Assembly (NCBI GenBank): GCA_016081115.2
Contig: CM071924.1
Span: 95,804,616-95,868,615 of the forward strand
DNA length: 64,000 nucleotides
Direction: 5' to 3'
Source of the DNA: Rehmannia glutinosa
Taxonomy: Eukaryota; Streptophyta; Magnoliopsida; Lamiales; Orobanchaceae
The position numbers and the translations under genes are program-made. Below the pieces are notes generated by a model. It was not told the origin of the DNA, searched no databases, and was given only the letters and a program-made list of their open reading frames with translations. Below, piece after piece: positions 28,615 through 40,239 of this stretch (positions are counted from its first letter, which is position 1; the number at the start of each line of letters is the position of its first letter).

Positions 28615-29545
28615 GTATCTATTGTAGCTACATTTAAACCTTTATAAATTAATAACCTTGGGACTACCAATATTTATTCCTTTAGCGAGATATTAATTAG
28701 CGAATTATTAATTTTATTTGTTGACCCCAAGTCGGGACCAACCAAAAGTATTATTTAAACGAAGTTATTAATTAATTGAGTATTAAATTATCGAGGTTAA
28801 CTGTAATTGGTCTTTGCTCACTTTTTTCGTATTATTTCTTTTTTTCTTGCTTAAAAAGTACATTTTCAATTTCCCTTTTTTCATTTAGTATTCCACTTCG
28901 CAATTCGCGTTAAATCTACAAAATTCATACAAAAATGTATGTAAAGAAATGTTTTATACACTTAATATGTAATGGAAATGAGATAGTATGTGATTGAGCT
29001 AGAGTTCTGAGTTCTATTCTTATCGCATCTCCACTCCCAAAATATATATTCAAAAGAAAAAAAATACAATAATGATATAAAATACGATATGAAATACTAA
29101 ATTGAAATAAAAGATGCCAAGTCTGAAAAATAATTAAATCCCAGGAAAAATGGTATGGGAAATACTTAGCCTAGTCAAGTCCCTTTGGTTGAGCAAGAAA
29201 AAGAGACTTATTGGTGGACAAATGGAGACCAATGTTGAACAATTATTCCAGGAAAAGTTTATTATCCTTTTTTTATTTTATTCGAGACATAAATTTCGGA
29301 GTAATAATAAGGAGAAAGGAAAAGAGAGAATGCAAAAAGGGAAATATATATTAAAAAAACTGAATTGTTGGATGCACTATACCACATGAGCTTTGACAAG
29401 ACGATTAACCTGATATATAACCAGGAATGGCCCAATCAATATACCCAAAAAAGCTATAAACATTTCTTGGCATTGTCCAAATGGATTGTTAGTTGACATG
29501 GAATCTGATAGACAAGAACACCAAGTTGATGTATATATGGTTCTA
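28615..29545. other. Intergenic, nothing recognised
   Basis: AT-rich sequence. The short plus-strand frame at 29150-29389 has no recognisable homology. Confidence 0.35.
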
Positions 29546-29547
29546 CC

Positions 29548-29723
29548 CAGTGTTCTAAATATCGCTGGGTCTTTAGTCGGGCGCAGATCGAGCTGCGCTT
29601 GCAGCGCTTAACTCTGTACGAGGTTAGGCGAGACCTAATTAAAAAAATAACGTAATCGGACAAGGGGGACCTAGCGCCTAGACGGGGTTTAATCGGAGCT
29701 AGGCGAGGTCTTTTAGAACAGTG
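29548..29723. mobile_element. hAT-type MITE with 8-bp TSD GTTCTACC
   Basis: 176 bp. The ends are CAGTGTTCTAAAT and TTTTAGAACAGTG, inverted. GTTCTACC is duplicated at 29540-29547 and 29724-29731. The interior has ggcgcag/cctagcgcctag motifs shared with 7844-8041. CA-ends with 8-bp duplications are typical of hAT. Confidence 0.8.
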
Positions 29724-29730
29724 GTTCTAC

Positions 29731-29858
<128 letters not shown>

Positions 29859-29963
29859 AACGATTACCTTTGGATCTGGACAGTAGGGTCGGATCTTTTT
29901 GGTAATTGAGTTCGGGGAATCATATCTGAAAGAGAAAGAACACATCAGACTAGCAAGGGGCCC

Positions 29964-30319
29964 AAGGTTGCGAGAAATCGCTAGGCGCCCGATCGGGCAG
30001 AACCGGGCGCTAGCGCCTAGTGGCGCCTAGATTCGGCGCCTAGAAAAGCCCAAGTTTTTCTTATTTTTTTCATTTTTTTTTGTATTTTGGCCGATTTTCC
30101 CGATTTTTGGCGATTTATTCCGACTAGACCGCCTGACCGATTTTTTCCCGATTTTTTCCGATTTTTTTTTTGCCGCTGGCCGCTAGCCCGCCTAGCGGGC
30201 GCCAGCCGATTTTTGCCCCAGACGATTTTTTGGCCGATTTTGGGAAAATCGGGTCGGCTCTGGCGCGCTTAGCGCTAGTCGGCGCTGGCGGCCCGCTGGG
30301 CCGATTTTTACAACATTGG
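29964..30319. repeat. GC-rich ggcgcctag MITE-like repeat
   Basis: The ends ccaaggttgcgagaaatcg and cgatttttacaacattgg are inverted with mismatches. The interior contains repeated gcgcctag and ccgatttt motifs. The GC peak is unlike the surroundings; no coding sense on either strand. Confidence 0.55.
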
Positions 30320-32500
30320 GTGGGCCCCAACCTTTCGATGCTTAAATCAGGTCAATGTAATGAGGTCTAAGAAAGGAAGAGACCATACAAGTGTATTACA
30401 AGAAGTGTCAAAGAGTGTTACCATTTTGTTACTGTTGCATCATATTTATAGACAATTCTGGCACATGTGGGCTTTTTGGTAATACCAAGTGTCATCATCC
30501 TGGATGACCTATTGTACTCTTTGATATTGAGATCAATGGTTGTCGTGACATGTCATTTGTATTGTTAGATAGTGAGATTAATGGTCTCTGAGTCGGGTCA
30601 ACGTCAAACCGAGTATTGGGTTTGGGACCCATAGAAAAAGACGCGGATCTTGTCTTGTTCGATCATTATACCTATTTTCTAAGGGTAAAATGAGGATTTT
30701 GGGTTTTTTCACATTATACATAAATTTTGTATTCACGAAATTCAAGAGAAGAACCACACCTATAAGCTAGTACTAAAAGCATGACAAACCTTCAATTTGT
30801 TTGACAATAAGAAAATACTACAATTTTTGAGTTTATTTTTTTCTTTGATAATTATGAGGTGGTAATCAAATAATGTTTGAGTGGTTAAAACTCTCAATCA
30901 AATTTAGACCAGAAATTTGAGGTTCGATTCTCATTACCTTCCCTTTTGAAGATATGTAAAAAAAATGATTCGAGGTCGAATAACAGATCAATTTGTAGTA
31001 TTTTTGTGCTCATTTCAATTTTTAACCTCGTCATGTTGTATTAAGTTGAGCCTAGCTATACCGATCAAAAAAAAGTTGAGCCTAGCTATTCCACCCCAAT
31101 CTTAAAAAAGTTTGCCCTATATATAAATAATACCGAAAAATAACTACAAATGAATACAATTTCAACAGGTTGTTAGAGGGGGGAAATAATTAAAAATAAG
31201 AAAAGTTCAACCGAATCTTGAAATTTGCATCTTCATTTTCAAATTATTCTTCACAGAAAGAGAAACACTATTCAGAAGTCACACAGGTCAAATACTCAAA
31301 TAAATCCCATAAGGATTGGACCCTCGGAAATCACTAATCATGCTTTAACAATTTTATCTAAAGGTAACCGACCAATTTTATTTTATTTTTTTATTTTTTC
31401 CCCTTTGTTTTTCCCCAATTATACTTATTTTAGTGGGGGCAGCTCAACTCTTCTATTTCACTTTGTATTTTATTTTTTTTTGGATGTATGAAATGTCGAA
31501 ATAAATATCTATTATTGATTATTTGAATATAATTTTATGGCATCATGTATATACTGGCGGATTCAGGGTTGGGCCAACCTAGGCCTTGGCCCAACCATTT
31601 TTTTTGAATTTTTTTTAGTGAGAATTTTAAAAAAAATATTCTATACGGCCCACTAAATTTTCGTGTATTGGCCCACCCTACTAAAGTTTCATAGCAATGG
31701 CGATACATATGAAAAATAGTGTACAAAGTGGATATAAAAACTTAAAATAACATATTCTTATTATATAAACACGTGTTAATCATCCAACAGAGTGTGATAA
31801 AAAATATACAAAGTCGAACATGATTCATGAAATCTCATGCCGGACCACCCTATTTGTTATCCACAATTTCTAGTAAAGTGGTTGTGCCCACAACTCATCT
31901 CTTATGAATCTAAAAGAATGCACCCACTTTGATGGTGGGTCAAAATTAGATCCTAAGGCCAAGTGGCCAAGATTTCATTGAAATTTCTGAAAAGTGGGAG
32001 ATGGTGAACAACAAAAAGTTTTGGTTATAGAAAGGCGTGGAAGATTGAATTTGAGGCACATAATTTTGGTACCCATAAAAAGAATTAATGGGCAGATATC
32101 AGCAAGCAATAATTATGTGCAAAAAATGAATTCTAGGAGTTTTGTCTCCGAAAGTCACTTCTTTGTCCAAAAAGAGCATGTCCATATGTATGGCATCTTT
32201 GACCACTCGTTGCAACTTGCAATCAATTGTTAAGATTAACGAGCATAAAAAAAAATTGTAATAAAGGATAATTACAAATAATACACATGATATATCAGAT
32301 CCTCAAGACGATACTCGAACACGTGCTAAAAAAATAAATCACATTGTCATTCAAAATTCATCTAGAAATAGACGTACATCATTTAGATTGTAATTTTAAG
32401 TTATTTTTGTTTCTTTTATGTGGTGCTTTCACGAGGCCCCTATTTTAAAACTAGTTGATTGGCTTGTAAGCATTGCACTTTATTTACCCTTTTAATTATA
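30320..32500. other. Intergenic with repeat remnants
   Basis: A tRNA-B-box-like ggttcgattctcatt at about 30920 suggests an old SINE. A degenerate gtaggcccaacc/cggcccact repeat lies at about 31553-31690, related to 46023-46213 and 59281-59430. No gene is supported. Confidence 0.4.
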
Positions 32501-32625
32501 TTTTGCATTTAAAAAAAAACAAATACTACTATTGAGATTTAGTCTAGTTATAAAAATATCCAATTATCTTTCAACATTATAAATAGTCCCTTAAGGTGTT
32601 ACAAACATGCACTTAAACTTTGTAT

Positions 32626-32799
32626 GAAAATAGATTTCTTGTTCCACTTTCGTTATTCCACTTTGTGTTCCACTACTTGGATGATGAACACGTGTTTAAT
32701 TATAAATAAATATGTGTTGTTGATTTTTGGATGTAATATCCATTATCAAAGTAGTGAAATGAAATTGAAACACCAAAAATGGAATAAGTAATCTGATTC
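32626..32799. mobile_element. MITE with 9-10 bp TSD (A)ACTTTGTAT
   Basis: 174 bp. The terminal inverted repeats are GAAAATAGATTTCTTGTTCC and GAATCAGATTACTTATTCC. AACTTTGTAT is at 32616-32625 and 32800-32809. The 9-10 bp duplication favours Mutator-type transposition. Confidence 0.75.
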
Positions 32800-32910
32800 A
32801 ACTTTGTATTGCCTAACAAATTAAGTGCCCCCTCTTTAGGGTGCAATTTCTAAAGTAGAAATAAATGTTAGGAAGTATTTGTAATTTTATAAAATAACTG
32901 GGTTTTTTGG

Positions 32911-34004
32911 AAATTGCAAAAACAATACCGTAAGTTATGACCATTCGCATTTAAGTCCCATAAATTTTGAAGTTTTCTTTTTGGTCCGATATGTTTGTGG
33001 TCTTTTAGTATTCTGGTCCTATAAGTTTTACTATAGTACAATTTTAGTCCTATAAGTTCCTAGTAGTTGCAATTTGGTCCTCATGGGCCACTTTATACTT
33101 CCATAATGCCCAAAATACCCTTTTTTGTTCAAATGACCTATTTGGCTAATTCTTGGCTAAAAAATGGGCAGGGTAGGTCGGGTCTGTGTATCACTTCCGC
33201 CGTGGGTACCCGCCCCCACTCTATTTTTAATATATTTCATATATATTTTGCATATATAATATATATTATAATATAATTTTTATCTTTTAATATTATATCT
33301 ATAATTTATAAATTAAAAATAACAACTTTTGTAAAGAATATTTTATAATTATATTAAAAATAAATATAATTTTCTTTTTTCCTATTTAAGATAATTTAAT
33401 TCGGTCGCAGGACTCCCAATCCCGCCCTGTTCTAAGGACAGGGTGGGTCTGGGTCTTTAGATATCCGCCCTGCTCCGACCATTGCCATCCCTAATGGAAA
33501 TGCATGGCCCAGACCAAATAGACTCGAATTGTTTTGGGCCGAAACTTGCGTACTCAACGCGCTCCAAACCCTGGGGCGATTGGGCAATACCAACGGGTCG
33601 GGATGATTCCACTAACTCTAATACAAATGTATTGAATCTAGTCGTAATTTCTTATATAACGTGTTGTACATTTTTGGCCTCTTAGCCTAATTTGTGCAAG
33701 AAACCACACCTGGTTAGCCCAATGGCCACCATGTATTACTCTTCAAATACAAGGGAGCTCAATTTGAGTCTCCGATGATGACATGACCAAATTTAAATAA
33801 ATAAAAAAAACTAATTTGTGAAATGTGGCGAAATTGCTACCTCTAGAAAAATATGGGACTATAATTGACTTCTAAAAGTTACGGGTCTAAAATATGGGAG
33901 TATAATTGACTTCTAAAAGTTACGGGTCTAAAATGCTACTTTACAAAGTTACAAGACTAAAATACGAATGACCATAACTTATGTGACTAAATTTGCAATT
34001 TTCC
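32911..34004. mobile_element. 1.1-kb element with long inverted ends (aaattgcaaa...taagttatgaccattcg)
   Basis: The left end and the complement of the right end share gaaaattgcaaa, taagttatg and ccattcg-type blocks, followed by gtcc(c)ataa motifs on both sides. The flanks tgggtttttt and cggagttttt suggest a diverged target duplication. The interior contains another GC-rich repeat (gggcagggtaggtcgggt at about 33166 to ccctgctccgaccattgcc at 33487). The right arm has a 41-bp tandem duplication at about 33849-33930. Confidence 0.5.
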
Positions 34005-34060
34005 GGAGTTTTTTTTTTATAATGATCCTAAACCACAAGTATAGTTTTGTAATTATGCTT

Positions 34061-35066
34061 TGAAATTATGTCCAAATCCATTGACCGGCTCATCAAATTA
34101 CAGCCTTATCATATATAAAAAGAAAAATTCTTGGCCACTTGTAATTGTAGAAGAATCCATGATCATCAAAAACTTATAACCTATTAATGATGCAATAAAA
34201 CAGTAGTCTTCATCCACCTGATTGGGGGGCCAGATGGATCACATGTCTTGTTAAAACTCAATTATATAATACCTCAAAATGGATCACAAAACAACAGTGT
34301 AACAACTAAAACAACAATAGTATTTCAGCTTAGAATATGTTGTATTATTAAAGCTACAAACTTAGCTCCCATTGGCTAGTTCAGATACATCCTCTGTAGC
34401 CACCAACACCACTTTCTTCCTTTTTTGGCAGAAATGGGGAACTTACTTATGGTGCCCTCCAAATACTAAAAAAGGGGCCTTCATTAGGTCAGAACAATAA
34501 TGCAAGAGTGAAGTTATAAATCAAGAAGTCAACTGATCATATGAATCAGTTTGTACATAGACAAGAATTTTAGTGATTGTACTATTTCAAACTGATCAAT
34601 TAGTGTTTGCATATGATGTTTCAACATCAAATGATCACGACAATATCATATCCATACAAGAGGTATGTGATTTGGGTGAGAAATTGTATGTACTTTGGGT
34701 CGCCTCATCTCGTCACGGCTGGCGCGTTAGTTCAGCCAAAAGCACAACAAATGTTAAGCTATTTGGGGCGCGCGGTTCCCAACTAAGAACTTGCAATACT
34801 CAAATCTATACATATAGGAACTGGAATAGCGAAGTGAGACTGTATTAATTAATGAGATACATTGGGTGGTTGCATTGTGTCATATTTATAGAGTTTACTT
34901 TTTTCAGTCGTACAAACTACTTCCACGTGGTGGGACTGTATGAACTTCGTTGTCCCCAATTTGGCGTAAACAAAAAGGGTCCAACCTGGGTCCCGACCCC
35001 TCCTATTTATTTTCATTAAATTTTATTAAGAAATAAAAGAAAATAAAAAAAATTAGGTTATAGGAG

Positions 35067-35107
<41 letters not shown>

Positions 35108-38100
35108 TTTTTCAGTTGGCCCACCTCACTTTTGTGGGCTGGTTACACCATTGATTGTCCCATCAAAGCAGCCCTATTGGTGCCTTGGTGGTGAGGAGCT
35201 CACAGGTGACCCAAATCCTTACTTGGGTCGGGTCGAGAACCAAATAATAAAAATACGTGGATCCTTAGGCTTTTTTGTTGTTTTGGTGATTAGCAATGGC
35301 AAAATGGTCATTGCGACCTTATCCATATCAGATATCACTATGTTAACATATCGTGAGTTTTCACAAATCACAACAGAGTTATTCTCAACATGAAAATTGT
35401 AATGGAAATGTAGTCATTCTCAACAGGATATATGTAATAACCATGAAAAATGGCTGATGTCTAGGCCTATGAGTTAGACCTATAAGTCAAATAATTATTT
35501 TTGGTTCTTTATATGTTGTAATTTGATGAGATTGAGGATGACATTAGGGGTTATCCAATTCCTGTTTTGAGTAAAAAATATGGAAAAAGTTCTCCATCTT
35601 AATAATCATCTAACCCAGAAAATTAATGCCCGAAAAAGTAGAGTATAGATAATTAAGCTCTCAAACGATTTCCAGAACATATAGGCTAGCTAGGAGTACC
35701 ATATAAATAGCAGGTCTCTTTTGAGATGAGATCGTGAGACAGTAATATTTTTAGTGTAACAAGTGATACTTTTAGTGTAAAAAGTGATATTTTGTCTAAA
35801 TACACTACTAATAGTATCACGGTCTCACAGATTTTCAACGTCTCACACAAGTTTTTGCGCTATATAAAAAAATGCGATTGCCTGTAAAACATTTTAGATA
35901 AAGAAGCAAATATGCACCCATAGAACAATCAGTAGGTAAGTATTAAGATAACTGTAAAGTGTAGGTAAAACTTGTAGGTAAACTGTAAAGTGTAGGTAAA
36001 ATTTGTAGGTAAATATATTTACCTATAGAATCTAAAACTGTTGGTAAATAATTATAGTTTTCCTGTTGGTAAATTTAAAAATTGTGGGTGATATGTCCGT
36101 ATAAATTGGGGAAATTTAATATTTTTGTTTTATAGGTATTCATAGATAACTATAAAATTTAGTGATAAAATCATCTCGGTCGATAAACTGAATTTTCATC
36201 TCATATTCCACCGCACGGATGATTGACACACGTATAAAAGTTACTATATTAAAACCCCACAATTTAGCCTTGATTTATGCTCCAAAATTAATATGGTAAC
36301 TTCTATACATGTGTCAATCATCCGTGCGGTGGAATATGAGATGAAACACCATTCTGGAATAGAAGATCCCATCCGATGTACAAGTCCGATCCACTGAAAT
36401 TGGGATTACTTTCTATAATAATCATGATATAATGCACAATGATGTAAAATTATATTCATAATAAAGTGTACAATTAATGTAATGTAATATAGAATGAGAC
36501 ATGAATTGTAACAAAAGATTAATTAACCTTGTGCTGATCGCGGAACACACTTCAGGGCCCAATTAATACGAATTAATAGTCATTTTCATGGCGGATCATG
36601 AAATCCAATGTGTAATTCTTACATTCTAGAATACAAAAAAACCTTATCGTGGGGTTTTTTTTTTTTTGGAGAAATTATCGTGGGTTGTTAATGCCTCATG
36701 CTAGCTTGAGAAAAGGAAGCATATCCTTATGAGATACGATCTCAATCAATTACCACAGAGTGGAGTGTTGGGATTACAGTAAAATCAAAGGGATACAACG
36801 GGGAGAAATTCGAACTAACAAAATTTGTGATTGTGCATCCGTATTCCACTGAATGTAGGGGCTTTAATTTATAGGGAAGCACAAGAGATCATTTGAAAGG
36901 AAAGCCTTTAGTATTTGGACTCAATTGTGTCCATATATATTGATTAAATCCTTCTATATCTTGATTGATATGTGCAATATAATAGTCAATCCTTTCCATT
37001 GTGACCTCAATCAGTTTAAGGAATGATTTGATGCACTCTTTCAAGATTGCATAAAATTGGTAATTTGAGTCAAGTTGTCTATTTAACAGAGAAAATCAAG
37101 CAACTTACCAAACACCGGATTTTGACCAAATTGTCAACATTCTATATATGTTGGACACCTTTCCCATAAATAAATTTTTCCAAGCGTATCATTCGTGCAT
37201 CAAATTTCTCACTCACCATTAAATAGTTTTGTAAAAATAAATACATCACATTTATCTATTCATTTTCATAATTAACGAATCCTTCACACTTAGAATTTTG
37301 GCCTTACTCGAAAACATTTTTTGCAACATGGAGTTCCCTTCATAGGCATGAAATTAACGAATTCTACACAAAGCAACTTTGAAAAAATCTTCTTTCTCTC
37401 ACTACCTCTTTTTTCTCCTCCCACTCTCTAAAAAACCCTAAAACTTTTAACTCTTCCCCCTCCCTCCCCATCCCAGCCGCCCCCTTCCCCCCTCCCCTCC
37501 TCCTCCTCCTCCTCCTCCTTCCCTTATCCCCTCCCCTCCCCAACCATGTTTCATGATGGAGCCAATGAAGATATATTCCTTGTGTTATCCTGGAGGTGAT
37601 CGTTTTTTCCAATCGAGAATGGAGGCAAGTTGAAGGTGGGAGCTACAAAGAGGAGAGTTGGAGCCGGGTAGGTGATGGGTTGCCGATCGGGTGAGGGAGA
37701 GACATTTTTCTTTTCCTTTTTTTTTGATTTTTCTGTTTTTTTTTTTTCTGTTTTTTTTGTCTTTTTTTACCTGATTTGCGAAACTCGTAGCGGTCGGTAA
37801 TTTCGGAGCTTGCGGTGCGTGTAGTAGCTCGTGCCCTGATTTGTTCGAGTTGGGTAGTCTCCCTTGCGGAGTGTCTTAGTCCTCCTTTCGGAGGTGGTTT
37901 AGTTTCCTTTGGAGTTCTTAATTTTTATTTGTTTTTAGTAATTTCTTGTTTTGCTCCCTCGAATTACGGTGGTTTTATCTCTCGTCCCCTTGACATGTAT
38001 CAATGTATGTATGTTCAAGGTGACCATTTGCCAGTTGGCAATGTAAGTTTATTTGAGTAATGAATATATTTCTATCGTTTCGGGAAAAAAAATATGATTC

Positions 38101-38915
38101 TTTATATTAGGAAAGATAGTATATCGAAAGAGTTTTTTGTATCTTAACTAGAAAGTAATATCTTTATGAGGAAAGTCTTGAGTCAATCTAATTGTTTATT
38201 TATTGAGAACATATAGATACGGAATGACTCAAAATATTTATCTCGATATCTAACTCATATAATATGTGTTCGTTTTATTTGTGTATATGTATGTGTGTAT
38301 ATATATATGTGTTTTTTTTCCTCCATATTTTGTAGGATTGATTGGATGGTTATAAAATAAGAAAGACGTGCTTCATATTTTGATACACTGAAACATAGAG
38401 ATACACGAGAGAGATTGTTATTATTGATAGAAGAAGCAAAGTCCGACCTCATACATTGTTTTGAGTGTTGTTCGAAGTGTTGCTGCATTTGAAAAACAAT
38501 ACCGGAAGATATTGAATCTTTGTATTGTTTTCGTCCATTGTTTATTTTGATCTAGAGCGTGTGTTTGTACTCATAGTATTTTGGATTAATTGATTTATAT
38601 ATAGCAGATCTACTCATATTATGAGTTTTCATAAAAGTATAAAAGTTTCGTATTGGCTGAGTCTAATTAAAACACCTTGTTCTGTAATCGATGTAATCGA
38701 TATCAAATAGTGAAGTTTTTGCTCAGACAAATTTTATCTCTAGTGTTCACTTTTCTATTCAACCGCGACTGGAATTGGAATAAGTGTTATTAACAATATT
38801 TATAACAACGCTTAGACTCGATGCTTTAATTCTTGGATATATATATTGTTATATATATATATATGAGGATTTGGACCAACAAATCTTTCAATTTTCTTAT
38901 ATAAAAAAGAAATAT
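34061..38915. other. Intergenic, no intact gene
   Basis: Contains a TA tract (35078-35103), a degenerate CACTA-MITE remnant (about 35930-36195), a foldback (36198-36375), a pyrimidine-rich tract with (TCC)8 at 37440-37530, and a TG/TA tract (38276-38310). The segment 37760-38092 ends in gtttcgggaaaaaaaa and could be a LINE 3' tail, but no coding domain or target duplication was found. Confidence 0.4.
36198..36375. repeat. Foldback palindrome with 48-base arms
   Basis: The arm at 36198-36245 (catctcatattccaccgcac ... aaaagttac) is repeated inverted at 36296-36343, around a 50-base loop. It is followed by a further family segment to 36375 that matches the single arm at 23538-23648. It abuts the degraded 3' end of a CACTA MITE. 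Confidence 0.7.
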
Positions 38916-38922
38916 TAATAAA

Positions 38923-39709
38923 TGTTGTGTTAATTGGCCCATTGGTTACTTGCCCCAAATGACTTCAAAGCCCAAGCCATCCAAGGCTACGGCAATCGAG
39001 CCCAGCCATTAACTCGATGCGGTCGCCGGTTGGGTTGTGGTACCGGTTTTATATGTTTGCGGATCCTTTGCTTGTCTCTTATCCGTTGATGTGATCCAGG
39101 TAATCTTGGCCGTTAAATCTTATATAAAACCCCACCCGAACCCTAACCTCACTCGAGTATCTCACTTCTCTCTAAACTCTCATCTCTCTCTCGAACCTTC
39201 GTGTTCATCTCTCTCTCTCTCTATACGATCCGGCCTCTCCTTCGCATCTTTCTCCTGTGATATTGTGAGTTTGAGCGAGATCACCGAGTGTGTGTTCACC
39301 CTCTCCACGTTCTCTGTGTAGACCTCTCTATATCTTGAGTGATTTAGGGTTTGGGTGGTTCTTGGGTTGAACTAGGGTTTGTTCGAGATTTGTTCTTGGG
39401 CTGCGGTTCTTGAGGGCCTGGCTTTGTGGCAAGCGCGCGGTTGTGGTTCTTGGTTCCACGTTGGTTCTCCAGGTGATTCTTGGTGACTACTTTTTGTGTG
39501 GGAAGTTAGGTCCCGAGCCATATTATTCAATATATGGTTTAGGGTTTTATCCTCATACATTCTTATTATTTTTCGTGTATTTTTGTATTGAGTTGTATTT
39601 TAATTTCCTACAAGAGTCTGTAGAGTATATTTGTATTAATAGGCGATCGAGTCGTAATTTTGTTTTTGTACTTAGTGTATCAATCTTTCGAGGCGAAAGA
39701 TACCTAATG
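38923..39709 (+). repeat. 5' LTR of the copia element
   Basis: Starts TGTTGTGTTAATTGGCCC and ends cctaatg, where the 3' LTR has cctaaca. It contains a CT-rich tract (39170-39225). It matches the 3' LTR throughout with substitutions and many 1-4 base indels, indicating an old insertion. Confidence 0.9.
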
Positions 39710-40239
39710 ATGGTATCGTAACACCTATCCGCCTCGTGGTGGGTTGGTCTTACGTTCTTGCTTTGAATCTTGGTGATTCTTGGCTCCTGGTGATCTCTGT
39801 GATTGGTTTGATACCCAGGACTTGCTCCCGGTAGTAAGCTCATCTCTTCTCCCTTTCTCTCTCTTTTTTTTTTTTTGCCGAGTAGTTTTAGGAAACCCTA
39901 AGCATCAAGCCTCTTGACCACTGTGCCACGAGCGCAGCCGGAATCTGAGTGCGAGGGGATCCACCCTAGGGCCTTGTTATTTTATTGGACTCTGTGTGGT
40001 CCTTTTATCGCTTTTTTTGACTCGTGGTCCCTTGTTGATCTCTGTTGGACTCGTGTGGTCCTGTATTGCTGTTGTTCATTTTGTTGTTGCATTTACTTGG
40101 ACTCTGTGTGGTCCACCCACATTGCTTCTGGCGATTCTTCCTTGTGATTTCTTGGTGTACTTTCTCGTACTCTGTGAATTACCCGTGTCTTATCCGTGTG
40201 ATATATATTCTTGATTATATCCGTGATAATGACCGTGTT

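Larger units (their letters stand above)
32505..34060. mobile_element. Foldback MITE split by two other elements
   Basis: The left arm (gagatttagtctagttataa, 32540) and right arm (ccacaagtatagttttgtaa, 34032) belong to the GGGATAATTAC family. Its centre (gtgccccctctttagggtgcaa, 32823) is in between. Two insertions separate these parts: 32626-32799 and about 32911-34004. Confidence 0.6.

Noticed and set aside
34573..34848. 91-codon plus-strand frame
   Set aside because: No domain recognised; ends in ordinary AT-rich DNA and lacks splice partners.
37364..37612. Arg/Gly-rich minus-strand frame
   Set aside because: It reads across a pyrimidine-rich (TCC)n tract; composition explains it.
37760..38092. 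Possible LINE 3' tail ending gtttcgggaaaaaaaa
   Set aside because: No coding domain and no matching target duplication could be found, so it was not called.
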